Below, in pieces: positions 40,940 through 48,308 of a DNA stretch of 64,000 nucleotides. The DNA is from Saprospiraceae bacterium (lineage in GTDB: Bacteria; Bacteroidota; Bacteroidia; Chitinophagales; Saprospiraceae). The position numbers and the translations under genes are program-made. The notes below the pieces were generated by a model, which did not search any database, had not been told where the DNA came from, and saw only the letters and a program-made list of their open reading frames with translations. How positions within the stretch are numbered: the first letter of the stretch is position 1; every line of letters starts with the position of its first letter. Location: positions 2,388,001 to 2,452,000 of the forward strand of contig JADJOB010000002.1 in the NCBI GenBank assembly GCA_016714025.1, written 5' to 3'.

Positions 40940-41185
40940 CTAGTTGAGGAATTTAGACTTTATAAAGGGAGTTAGCTTGAAGTATTCGAGGATTTTTTTG
41001 GTTTGGATGGTATCGAATTTGCGTTTTTGCTTGTATAAGTCAGGCTCTATTCCTAATGTTTTGAGGGCTTTATCTGTAAAATACTCCCGACGAAGGGCTG
41101 TATAGTCTATTTTACCTCCTGGATGGATCAGTCCGAGCCAGGTACATATTTGCTTTTTCGTTACAGTTATATCGAAAAACTCCAT
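40940..41185 (-). CDS. Small protein at the head of the virion operon
   Basis: 81 residues from the ATG at 41185; a GTG two codons upstream (41191) is also possible. No recognised family: FFDITVTKKQICTWLGLIHPGG, TALRREYFTDKALKTLGI, QTKKILEYFKL. Helical and slightly basic, it may bind DNA. Its promoter is nearly identical to that of the small regulator gene at 53022, so the two small proteins may be parallel first-gene regulators of the two operons. Confidence 0.55.
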   Translation of the reverse strand: MEFFDITVTKKQICTWLGLIHPGGKIDYTALRREYFTDKALKTLGIEPDLYKQKRKFDTIQTKKILEYFKLTPFIKSKFLN

Positions 41186-41202
41186 GATCACTAATTTGTC
41201 AA

Positions 41203-41230
41203 TACAAAAATAGAAAAATAAGTGATATAA
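41203..41230 (-). promoter_or_regulatory. Virion-operon promoter, copy 1 of a 28-bp repeat
   Basis: The plus strand contains TACAAAAATAG directly followed by AAAAATAAGTGATATAA. On the minus strand this gives TATTTTTG (forward 41205-41212), a TAnnTTTG -7 box, about 20 bases before the start of the 40940 gene. 26 of 28 bases match the copy at 53270-53297. Confidence 0.7.
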
Positions 41231-41279
41231 AAGTTATGTTAAATTAAAAAGGGCTATTTTTTTCTTTAAAACAATATAG

Positions 41280-41287
41280 TATCTTTG
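41280..41287 (+). promoter_or_regulatory. Divergent promoter box for the 41372 cargo genes
   Basis: TATCTTTG matches TAnnTTTG, 84 bases upstream of the ATG at 41372. It is divergent from the virion-operon promoter. A short inverted repeat ACTAG...CTAGT lies just downstream in the presumed leader. Confidence 0.5.
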
Positions 41288-41371
41288 CGTCACCAAACTA
41301 GGATAACGATCTAGTTAACCTACCCTTATGCCGTATTAAAACCAAACTGTTTACCTAATTATTTTATTTCT

Positions 41372-41943
41372 ATGAAGGATCGCAATCTTTATGGTGAAAA
41401 TCTTCCCGATGATAGGTTTAATGAGCTAAAAATCTATGATTTGGCACTTGAAAATTTAGTTCAAATGCAAGATCCTGAAGTCTTTGAAAATTCAACAGCT
41501 GAGCATGCTTTAATTGTATTTGGTACAATATTTAAAAATTGCAATTCCAAATTGAAGGTATTTGCAGATAGATTTACAGGTAGAGTTTCAAATCAAAAAT
41601 TTTTTTAAAATCATTGGAGGAATTTTTATTAAAAGAAGGTTCAAGTTTAGATATCATTTTTGAAAATGAACCAAATCAAGACTCTTTAGCTTTGAAATTA
41701 ATTAATGGGTTCAAAGGCAAAGTTAATACTTATAGATTAAACCCCAAAGGTTTTAGTCATGAGTATCCTAATAAACCAGGCTATTTTTTAATTGGCGATG
41801 GAAAAATGTTTAGGTTGCAAAAATTGGAAAACCAAGAAAAATATAATGCATTTTGTTCTTTTAATAATCCAAAAATAGCTAATTCTCTGGAAAATATTTT
41901 CAATATTTTATTGAAGTATTCTACCCCAATCAATAATAATTAA
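41372..41943 (+). pseudogene. Frameshifted cytoplasmic protein gene (cargo)
   Basis: Two abutting frames together make one coherent protein of about 190 residues. Frame 1 (41372-41608) starts MKDRNLYGEN and ends SNQKFF-stop within a run of seven T. Frame 2 continues as FLKSLEEFLLKEG with no ATG of its own (its only start-like codon is a TTG). A missing T in the T7 tract, or a -1 slip at T-TTT-TAA, joins them. The joined protein has LKVFADRFTGRVSN, LDIIFENEP and GYFLIGDGKMFRLQ, a pattern I associate with small uncharacterised bacterial proteins of mobile regions. It precedes a four-segment membrane protein by 10 bases, forming a two-gene module. Confidence 0.65.
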
Positions 41944-41953
41944 TTGAAAATTT

Positions 41954-42742
41954 ATGTTAAATTTTCATGACTTCGGCCATATCTATGCAACTGCTGGAGC
42001 TTATAATTTAGCTAATGTTAGTTTTAATGAATTCGCTGACAAAATTTCTGATTTATTTTCTAATCCTATTAGGAATTCTGCATATAGTGAACGTTTTAAA
42101 TTATCAAATAAAGTTAGGACTATTGTTGATTCCCATTATATAAGGGTTATTGGTAATGAAATTTCATTACCTGAAGAAATTACTTCCGGGTTTGAGTCAT
42201 ATTCTGAAGAGCTTAAACTTATTTCCGAATCAAATATTGATAGAGAGTATAAACCTAAATTTAGGCCTATGTATTTAATAGGTGGTTTGTTTTCTTTTAT
42301 AGTATTATTAAATTCTGGATTTAGTCATTATTATGACGAACTCTATTTATATCAAAGTACATTTTCAATATCTATTTTTTGTTTAGTAATTTATGGCTAT
42401 ATTTTTTTAACAACATATTTCGGGGAACTTTCTTCTGTTTCAACATCATTTAGTTTAATTGCAATGTTGGTTGTAATTGGTTTTTCTTATTTCCCTATTA
42501 TTAGTTTTGAAAATTGTAATTGCATTGTTTTTACTTCTTTATTTATAACACTTGGCCCATTGTTGCTACATACTATAAGAATTACGGGTTCAATGTTTAT
42601 TCTGTTTAAACGAATTAGAAAATTAAACAAAGAGTATTCAAGTAAATTGGATAAACAAATCAATTCTATTGATACAGTGTTAGAAGCTCAATCAGAGATT
42701 GAAAGGTTGCAAGCCTTAATTGACAGTTTTAAAAAGCACTAA
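41954..42742 (+). CDS. Four-segment membrane protein, partner of the frameshifted gene
   Basis: 262 residues. A soluble N-terminal ~105 residues (HDFGHIYATAGAYNLANV, EEITSGFESYSEELKL) is followed by four membrane segments (about 107-122, 135-153, 160-178, 188-208) and a C-terminal coiled coil (DKQINSIDTVLEAQSEIERLQ). No family recognised. The arrangement soluble sensor plus multi-pass membrane partner on a mobile element is common among abortive-infection systems; that is inference only. Confidence 0.65.
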   Translation: MLNFHDFGHIYATAGAYNLANVSFNEFADKISDLFSNPIRNSAYSERFKLSNKVRTIVDSHYIRVIGNEISLPEEITSGFESYSEELKLISESNIDREYKPKFRPMYLIGGLFSFIVLLNSGFSHYYDELYLYQSTFSISIFCLVIYGYIFLTTYFGELSSVSTSFSLIAMLVVIGFSYFPIISFENCNCIVFTSLFITLGPLLLHTIRITGSMFILFKRIRKLNKEYSSKLDKQINSIDTVLEAQSEIERLQALIDSFKKH

Positions 42743-43133
42743 ATAGATTTGGCCTATGATTGGCAAAAGCCAGAAATTGCATCAAAAGCAAATAATTTGA
42801 TGCAAAATGTATACTAATCAGCGTTTTACGTCAATTTTTTAACTGATATAGAATAGGCCTCAGATGAGGCAATGTGCCCAAGCTATGATATAGTTACATG
42901 GAGTCTGGTATCTATGAGGTTAAATTATTGATTGTAGCGTTAATTTATTTGCGCTGGAGTAAATTTCTTTGCTCAATTATAAATAGCTTGATTCGTTGAA
43001 TTCAATTTAATGTAGTATTCAATTTACTAATTTGCATTTACAAAATAATATATTGTAAATTGGCAAAACCACAGAATCACCACCCTAGCCATCCTGCACC
43101 GTGGAAATCCCCGAAATTTACAACTGCTCAAAA

Positions 43134-43477
43134 GTTTTTGGTAAACTGGGTTTTTGGTAAAACTTAGACATGCCTAAAAAAGTTCTTGGTAACTTTCCTA
43201 CTTTCGATGATACTTTTACCAAAAACTTTTTTCAAATTCCTTAAAACTTGTAAGCCTAATTTATTATTAAAAATTGATTATAAAATTGTATATCAATTGA
43301 TTAATAATTGTGAGTGTAGATTTTTACCAAAAACCCAAAAACTTTTTTGAAATCAGAAAAAATGGGGAAATTTTGTGAATATGTTGTTAATTTTTGCCTT
43401 ATTGTTACCAATAACTCTCCTACTTTCATTTTCGTTTTTGGTAAAAAATGCGTGTTTTGGACACTCTTACCAAAAAC
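43134..43477. repeat. Array of eight GTTTTTGGTAA motifs in both orientations (candidate origin or operator)
   Basis: Motif starts: plus orientation at 43134, 43150, 43182 (one mismatch) and 43434; minus orientation (TTACCAAAAAC) at 43216, 43324, 43405 (one mismatch) and 43467. Pair 43434/43467 forms a perfect 11-bp inverted repeat with a 22-base loop. The array sits in the largest gene-free stretch of the element (42743-43665); I see no believable gene in that stretch. Iteron-like replication origins and operator arrays look like this. Confidence 0.75.
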
Positions 43478-43665
43478 TTTGCCTTTGGCCAGAGATCGAT
43501 TTCAAAAAATGACTGTTTGGAAATTTTGTATTAAAGCAGGCTAATCAGTATAATGTATCATTAGTACTGATAATCACAAAATAATATTTACTAATAAAAA
43601 TCCGAAATTCCTGATCCTCCTCGTCGTGATCCTGGTCGAGTGGTTGATTTTTATCTTAAATAGGC

Positions 43666-44160
43666 TTAGTATAACCTGGACTGCAGAATGTCCTGGTCGG
43701 AAATGTTGTATTTACATACAATGATATTGAATAGAATCATGAGGTTTCTGACGTCCTCTAAATTGTAGACGATAACATGTTGCTTTTTGATAGGATGCTC
43801 CCAGTCTTTCCAAATTGTAAAAACACTGGTTTTGTATTTGCGCTTTTTACGCACAATGGCGAAGAGTTCTTCAACGTAGGCCAGTTTATAGCTTCGAAGT
43901 CCTGGAAGTGATTTTCGGAAGACCTGAAGTGCATTGATGCAAATGATTTTATTGCGCAGATCGATCTCAAAATACTTTTCAAGCATAGCAATGTCCGGAC
44001 CGTATACAATTACATAATTTACTCCCTTCAGGAGTTGCATAAAATATTTTTTAGTGAGCTTAGGTCCGTATATCGAACCTACAGAGCCATCAGAATAGGC
44101 ATATCCGATGAGAAATATATTTTGATCGAGTGTCCATTCACAATCCAGATAGAGTGTCAT
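43666..44160 (-). CDS. DEDDy-type 3'-5' exonuclease/RNase H-fold protein
   Basis: 164 residues. Exo I is LYLDCEWTL at the N-terminus (Asp5-x-Glu7), Exo II region is VYGPDIAMLEKYFEIDL, and Exo III is VIVYNLEDVRNLMIL (Tyr and Asp). This is the plan of YprB-like/PolB-exo-like DEDDy nucleases. It is short, essentially the bare domain. It could process element DNA ends or replication intermediates. Its start overlaps a 42-codon gene upstream. Confidence 0.7.
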   Translation of the reverse strand: MTLYLDCEWTLDQNIFLIGYAYSDGSVGSIYGPKLTKKYFMQLLKGVNYVIVYGPDIAMLEKYFEIDLRNKIICINALQVFRKSLPGLRSYKLAYVEELFAIVRKKRKYKTSVFTIWKDWEHPIKKQHVIVYNLEDVRNLMILFNIIVCKYNISDQDILQSRLY

Positions 44161-44266
44161 TGCTTTTAATTTTTCGTTCTTTCAAAAGAAATTCTAATAG
44201 AGTTTCTTTAGTTTCATTTTCTAAAGCTTCATCGAGTTGTTTTTCCAATAATTTTAAATCAAGCAT
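44138..44266 (-). CDS. 42-residue acidic helical peptide
   Basis: Short frame with ATG at 44264-44266 and TGA at 44138-44140. It begins MLDLKLLEKQLDEALENE and continues helical and charged. It overlaps the exonuclease start by 23 bases in another phase, and follows a strong terminator. It could be a coupled small protein; coding is supported by position, codon choice and the absence of alternatives, not by homology. Confidence 0.45.
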   Translation of the reverse strand: MLDLKLLEKQLDEALENETKETLLEFLLKERKIKSNDTLSGL

Positions 44267-44282
44267 GGGTTAGATTTTATTT

Positions 44283-44317
44283 AAAAAAAAGGAGCGAACA
44301 TCATTATGCATCGCTCC
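44283..44317 (-). terminator. Terminator after the 44354 gene
   Basis: On the minus strand GGAGCGA, a 13-base loop and TCGCTCC (44291-44317), followed by eight T. It ends the radC transcript before the exonuclease genes. Confidence 0.88.
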
Positions 44318-44353
44318 TCAAACAAAATATTTATAATATGAATTATAAAGGCA

Positions 44354-45121
44354 TTAAATAACCCAGCCATTTTTTGGCCGGACTTCCATTTTTTGTCTAC
44401 CGCCGGCATCCATGTACCAGATCCGTTCCCAGTTTAATTTTTTAAATGCAATTACATGTTGATAAGACATTGGAATATTGCGCATGTCAGCAAGTACTCC
44501 ATTCAATGGATTGCGAGCCAGGATCGATACCGGTACTGAAGGAATTACGAATGGCTTTACCAGGAATGATTTGATTTCGTAATTATTGACAATTTTATTG
44601 ATCGCTGTTTCCAGTCCCGGTTTAATATACATGTAAGCAGGAACGATAAGACCATCAACAATTGCATACGATGCAAAAGCATGATGTTGGTTTTCAATCC
44701 AAAGGTCTACGGTGCGCTGAGGTAGTGTTCCTTCATAAGCAAAGAAAATTTCAACTACATCATGATTAGAGGATCCATATCCTCCGGTAGCGATGATATT
44801 AGCTTTTTTAATGCCAATGCTTAAAAGCATATTTTCAACAAAATCATTGTTGATTTCATCAATTCCTATTTGGAATGCTTTGCCAAGATACTTGATAGTA
44901 ACTCGTTCATTTGGGTTGTAATTGTATGCAGTCTTATAGATAAGATTGCCTGTAACAATTCTAGTCATGATTTTTGATTTATTTAATGAAAAAAGATTTA
45001 GTAATTTTTTTAATGGATGGTATTTGATAGAAGTGTTATAAACAAAATCCAGATACTCCTGCCTGTGTGCAAGTGATTGTCCACACAACCAAGTAAGAGT
45101 ATCTGGATTGGAAAATGTCAT
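44354..45121 (-). CDS. Uncharacterised element protein downstream of radC
   Basis: Up to 255 residues. The ATG at 45121 overlaps the radC stop by four bases; an alternative ATG at 44968 gives 204 residues beginning MTRIVTGNLIYK. Body: RVTIKYLGKAFQIGIDEI, NIIATGGYGSSNHDVVEIFFA, SYAIVDGLIVPAYMYIKPG and a C-terminal IWYMDAGGRQKMEVRPKNG. No family recognised. It is probably in the radC transcript and ends at a strong terminator. Related to DNA metabolism by context only. Confidence 0.55.
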   Translation of the reverse strand: MTFSNPDTLTWLCGQSLAHRQEYLDFVYNTSIKYHPLKKLLNLFSLNKSKIMTRIVTGNLIYKTAYNYNPNERVTIKYLGKAFQIGIDEINNDFVENMLLSIGIKKANIIATGGYGSSNHDVVEIFFAYEGTLPQRTVDLWIENQHHAFASYAIVDGLIVPAYMYIKPGLETAINKIVNNYEIKSFLVKPFVIPSVPVSILARNPLNGVLADMRNIPMSYQHVIAFKKLNWERIWYMDAGGRQKMEVRPKNGWVI

Positions 45122-45570
45122 AACTGGCCGTGATCAGCAAATGAATAATATGAATCCGGAGTAATGATGATGTGGTCCATCAGTTTGATATCAATCAAAG
45201 CAGCACCTGCAGCAATTCTTTTGGTAAGCTCGATGTCTTGATTTGATGGATAAAGGCTTCCGGAAGGATGATTGTGGCTTATCATAATGCTACATGCGCC
45301 GGATATTAAAGCGGTAGTTAGCATTATGCGAGGATCCGCAACCGTGCCGGTGATTCCTCCGGTAGAAACTTTGACATAGCCAAGTGTTTTATTTGCACGG
45401 TTCAAAAGCAGCAAAAGAAACTCTTCGCGATATTCAATGAGATCAGCATCATAGAATTTGCGGAATAAATCTGCAGCTTCAGAAGAATCCTTAATAGAGA
45501 TTTTTTGAAATTCACCTGATTTATACTTCAGGGTTATTTCAGGCAGTACATTTTTTTTGTAATCATTCAT
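45118..45570 (-). CDS. radC: RadC-family JAB/MPN domain protein
   Basis: 150 residues from the ATG at 45570 (MNDYKKNVLPEITL). The frame is open further upstream, but that part lies in a nested palindrome and is not RadC-like. Seen: LLLLNRANKTLGYVKVS, GGITGTVADPRIMLTTAL and the metal-binding SHNHPSGSLYPSNQD. This is the C-terminal JAB domain without the HhH domain of chromosomal RadC; such short forms are widespread on Bacteroidota mobile elements. Function unknown, perhaps DNA repair or recombination. Confidence 0.88.
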   Translation of the reverse strand: MNDYKKNVLPEITLKYKSGEFQKISIKDSSEAADLFRKFYDADLIEYREEFLLLLLNRANKTLGYVKVSTGGITGTVADPRIMLTTALISGACSIMISHNHPSGSLYPSNQDIELTKRIAAGAALIDIKLMDHIIITPDSYYSFADHGQL

Positions 45571-45613
45571 AATATTGAAGTTTGTAAGCACTTCAATACC
45601 TGGTCGAGCATTA

Positions 45614-45711
45614 CTATGCAAGGTCATGGCAACAAAAAATACGACCCTTATAATCTCACTAATTAGGGTGGAGATTTTTTGTGCCATGCCTATAAGGGAA
45701 ACCTTGCATAG
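45614..45711. promoter_or_regulatory. Nested imperfect palindrome upstream of radC
   Basis: Outer arms CTATGCAAGGT (45614-45624) and ACCTTGCATAG (45701-45711) are perfect 11-bp complements. Next inward, CATGGCAACAAAAAAT (45625-45640) pairs with ATTTTTTGTGCCATG (45674-45688) with one bulge. CCCTTATA (45645-45652), within the loop, is also complementary to TATAAGGG (45691-45698), giving a pseudoknot or switch. It lies 44 bases upstream of the radC start. It may be a structured leader or a DNA site bound by a protein. Confidence 0.7.
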
Positions 45712-45844
45712 AACCTGAGTATAGCTATACATTTGCTTACTAAACTCAATAGAATGAATTACAAAATGCCTGACAATAATATGAGTTGATATGTGATTTA
45801 AAAAAATCATCATTTATTCTTGAACGTAGATAAATTCAGACATA

Positions 45845-46147
45845 TTAATTTGCCTTTTGCTGTTTGGGAAATAAAAGTTCGCCTGACTTATATTTTCGTA
45901 TCTCAACCTTTGAAGACATTTCATCTTCAAGTTCTTTGCGCATTTTCAAAGCATACTTAGCTCCATTTTGAGCACAAGCTTTTATAATGCTAATAAGTGA
46001 ATTTGCGATGGATTGTAAATCTGATGCATCCTTTTTATTGTTGATGACATCATTAAATCGAGTATTAAAATCATGGTATCGATTGTGCAGGGATTGTTTA
46101 TGCATCTGCATATACTTTTGAGCATCGATTGGTGAATTAACTGGCAT
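45845..46147 (-). CDS. Small helical element protein
   Basis: 100 residues, helical and charged (IDAQKYMQMHKQSLHNRYHD, DASDLQSIANSLISIIKA, RKELEDEMSSKVEIRKY). Not recognised. Overlaps the upstream small gene by 11 bases; both belong to the accessory block between the primase region and radC. Confidence 0.55.
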   Translation of the reverse strand: MPVNSPIDAQKYMQMHKQSLHNRYHDFNTRFNDVINNKKDASDLQSIANSLISIIKACAQNGAKYALKMRKELEDEMSSKVEIRKYKSGELLFPKQQKAN

Positions 46148-46370
46148 AACTAAGATTTTTTGATGGTGAGTATTGATTTACAGATTTAGATTTTACCAGG
46201 TATTTGGAAAGGACGATTTCTCGATATCCGGATTGAAATTCTATAAAACATTTTCCGCATGATTTGCGAATGACAATTCTGCAAGCGGTACCGTAATATG
46301 TTGGGAATTCTCCACCGGTGTATTCGTAGTTGAATTTTTTAGTGCTTGATATTTTACGATGAAAAATCAT
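46137..46370 (-). CDS. Small protein with a CGKC motif
   Basis: 77 residues. TYYGTACRIVIRKSCGKCFIEF contains three Cys, two in a CxxC pair, suggesting metal binding or a small zinc-like knuckle. The rest is beta-rich and basic. Not recognised. Its ATG at 46370 lies just past a terminator hairpin on the same strand, so it may need readthrough or its own promoter. Confidence 0.5.
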   Translation of the reverse strand: MIFHRKISSTKKFNYEYTGGEFPTYYGTACRIVIRKSCGKCFIEFQSGYREIVLSKYLVKSKSVNQYSPSKNLSYAS

Positions 46371-46385
46371 AAGGTATCATTAGAA

Positions 46386-46690
46386 TAAAAAACCGGGCAC
46401 CATCCTGTGAGTGATACCCGGTCTGCTATTGCTAGCACGTTCAACTTGCTTTTTAATGATTTGCTTTGAGTTTGAGACTGCAGCCTGATGATAGTCAAGC
46501 TGCAGCTCAGCGGTTCTATGTACTCCGGACCTGAAAATTGCCGCTTACCGGTTGGGGTACAGATTACTGTTGTTGGTTGGGCTAAACAAACTACCCGGAC
46601 CGCCTTGGAAGACACTAGCAATGGATTACCATGACGGTGACCGGGATAATTAAAAGGTTCTATTATAATTGTCGGATTGATCATCCACTG
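46386..46690 (-). ncRNA. Structured transcript with terminator (candidate small RNA or leader)
   Basis: On the minus strand TTTG, a 20-base spacer and CATCTTTG (near-consensus TAnnTTTG; about 46702-46733) are followed by roughly 300 nt with several pairings: CTGCAGC/GCTGCAG arms (about 46479-46506), GTAC-TCCGG against CCGG-ttgg-GGTAC (about 46520-46560), and a final ACCGGG...CCCGGT stem (46392-46422) followed by six T. A 105-codon frame (46367-46684) covers it but runs through the terminator stem and has no recognisable domain, so an RNA reading is preferred at moderate confidence. It contains the complement of the leader repeat at 24788. Confidence 0.45.
46538..46560. repeat. Second copy of the TTGCCGCTTACCGG...GGTAC repeat
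   Basis: TTGCCGCTTACCGG at 46538-46551, then four bases, then GGTAC at 46556-46560. The plus strand is identical to the 24788 copy, so the minus-strand transcript of this region is complementary to the plus-strand leader of the 24826 gene. Confidence 0.7.
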
Positions 46691-46800
46691 CTATTGATAT
46701 GACAAAGATGAAATTATACATTGACAAATGCAAATATTGGACTCTTAAATTTATCTTAAAACTGAAACCAATCTCAATAAAGTAAATTTAGAATGAATAC

Positions 46801-47007
46801 TTAGGCATTTAATTGAACCTGCTTTGTTAGTAAATGGCGGATTTGTCTATACGAACGAACAAAACTCTGTCGGTCCGCAAAATCAAAGCATTCTAAATCG
46901 GGGGATGTCATAGCAAGGAAAAACAATTCATCCAGATCTACCAGGAGTAGATCCAGGTCAAGGTAGGCTGGTTCATCACCAGCGGGATTGGTTTTGTTGT
47001 ATGTCAT
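46801..47007 (-). CDS. Small acidic protein
   Basis: 68 residues, acidic and Leu-rich in the N-terminal half (YLDLDLLLVDLDELFFLAM), with a basic C-terminal helix (FVRSYRQIRHLLTKQ). Start ATG at 47007. Not recognised. Small acidic phage proteins often bind host DNA-binding proteins, which is speculative here. Two short inverted repeats lie just upstream. Confidence 0.5.
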   Translation of the reverse strand: MTYNKTNPAGDEPAYLDLDLLLVDLDELFFLAMTSPDLECFDFADRQSFVRSYRQIRHLLTKQVQLNA

Positions 47008-47020
47008 AGATTTGAGTTTT

Positions 47021-47068
47021 CATAGTGGATTAGGTAGGGCACTATGAAGTACCGGAATTCAGCTCCGG
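47021..47068. promoter_or_regulatory. Two short inverted repeats upstream of the 46801 gene
   Basis: CATAGTG (47021-47027) and CACTATG (47040-47046) form a 7-bp repeat, and CCGGA (47052-47056) with TCCGG (47064-47068) a second one. They lie 14-60 bases upstream of the small acidic gene and could be operators. Confidence 0.45.
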
Positions 47069-47160
47069 ATTATTTAAAAAAAGCTTAAAGTTGATTTGTA
47101 TTTTATTGTTAAATCAACCTTTGAAAATAATTTAGAAATAAAAAAGCAAAATTAGAGTAA

Positions 47161-47192
47161 GGGTTTACCCTGAATTTTATCAGGGTAAACCC
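47161..47192. terminator. 13-bp perfect palindrome, terminator-like or operator
   Basis: GGGTTTACCCTGA (47161-47173), six-base loop, and TCAGGGTAAACCC (47180-47192), followed by TGA and seven T on the plus strand. No plus-strand gene ends upstream, so it may be an orphan terminator protecting the cargo genes, or an operator. The rest of 47008-47463 holds only AT-rich DNA and a weak hairpin ATCAGGC...GCCTGAT. Confidence 0.65.
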
Positions 47193-47463
47193 TGATTTTT
47201 TTAAAATAATTAATAAAAAACTTGACATTTGTTAATAATATTCACTATATTCGTTTACATTTTTTTATTCAGTATCAGGCGATTTTCAATTTTTTCCATA
47301 TTGATGCCTGATGCAGGAATACACCTTTTGTAAAATTATTATTGACATCCATGACACCAACAGTTAAAATTGAATGTGGTTGGAACTATATGCCACATTA
47401 AGAATTATAATAGTAGGAAGTCCGAATCCTTTAATCAAGACATAATTTATTAAAGTTATATTT

Positions 47464-48297
47464 ATGAAAAAATTAGCTTGGTATTTTGCAATTCCAATTT
47501 TTTTATATTGGAGTTGTTCAGATCCTGTTGAGGTTAATGATAGCGATTTTAATGATGATTTAGTGAAAAGAGGGATTGTTATGGAGGAATATATATACAA
47601 TTCTTATCATTATAAGCTTTACTTTAACGAAGATGATACTTCAGGAATTCCTTTAAATGAGTCAACGGAGGATTCAATAATTGCAGCTATTGGTAGCAAT
47701 GATGTTTATCCTGTTAGTGATTTAAACTATCCTGATAATGTTTTTTTCTTAGAAAATGTTAGTAGTGGTCAAAATGGAAATGATACAACTTTTTCTATGC
47801 CTACAGGCGCTCCTTGTTATTTCTTTAGTTTCTATTCTGATTCAGATTTTCAAGGTGACAACTTTTGTTTCAGTAATCAATTTTTTAATGAATATGGAGA
47901 AATTTACAATAATGGTGTTATCGCTTCTCAATTATTTCAAGCTTCAAATTTAGCAAATAATTCTTTTTCAGGCGGTGGAACATGGAATGATAAGATTTCT
48001 TCATTTAAAATCTATAGGGATGGCCCATCTAGGGAATGGTACGATTCTCATGCTTATACTGGTATAAATACCGGAATTGCTATATGGTTACATAGAGATT
48101 CAAATTATAGTATGGGGCGATCAAAAGTTAGGAAATTTGTAATAAGTTTACCGTTTGGAACAGATCAATCACCAAAGCAATACTCAAACCTTAAAGATGT
48201 TAAATGGAGTTGGATAGACGCTAATTTAAATGATAAGATAAGTAGTATAAGTTTTGCTCCTTGTTCCTCTTCTTATTCTGGTTGCTTAACACCATAA
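47464..48297 (+). CDS. Lipoprotein with beta/gamma-crystallin-like domain (cargo)
   Basis: 277 residues. Lipoprotein-type signal ending at WSC (residue ~18). The central part has CYFFSFYSDSDFQGDNFCF and TWNDKISSFKIYRD, the two strands and WNDxISS turn typical of beta/gamma-crystallin-like (peptidase inhibitor I36-type) domains. A second related WIDANLNDKISSISF motif follows near the C-terminus. It is the first gene of a plus-strand trio with a beta-barrel and an AbiC-like protein. Surface-exposed; function unknown. Confidence 0.65.
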   Translation: MKKLAWYFAIPIFLYWSCSDPVEVNDSDFNDDLVKRGIVMEEYIYNSYHYKLYFNEDDTSGIPLNESTEDSIIAAIGSNDVYPVSDLNYPDNVFFLENVSSGQNGNDTTFSMPTGAPCYFFSFYSDSDFQGDNFCFSNQFFNEYGEIYNNGVIASQLFQASNLANNSFSGGGTWNDKISSFKIYRDGPSREWYDSHAYTGINTGIAIWLHRDSNYSMGRSKVRKFVISLPFGTDQSPKQYSNLKDVKWSWIDANLNDKISSISFAPCSSSYSGCLTP

Positions 48298-48308
48298 CTT
48301 TTAGAATT

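Noticed and set aside
43347..43544. 65-codon plus-strand frame inside the GTTTTTGGTAA array
   Set aside because: Its codons are made of the repeat units and a low-complexity context; no start signal or neighbour supports it.
45571..45813. N-terminal extension of RadC to 45813
   Set aside because: The extension reads through a nested palindrome and is not RadC-like; the ATG at 45570 gives a complete JAB-domain protein.
46367..46684. 105-codon frame on the minus strand, start ATG at 46684, overlapping the next start by ATGA
   Set aside because: It runs through a terminator stem and several other stems, has no recognisable domain and odd composition; the region is better described as a structured transcript. 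Kept as a possibility in that entry.
47222..47251. TTGACA...TATATT, an E. coli-like sigma-70 promoter upstream of the 47464 gene
   Set aside because: Spacing is 18 and the -10 is weak; Bacteroidota promoters use TAnnTTTG, and the start lies more than 200 bases away, so not listed as a feature.
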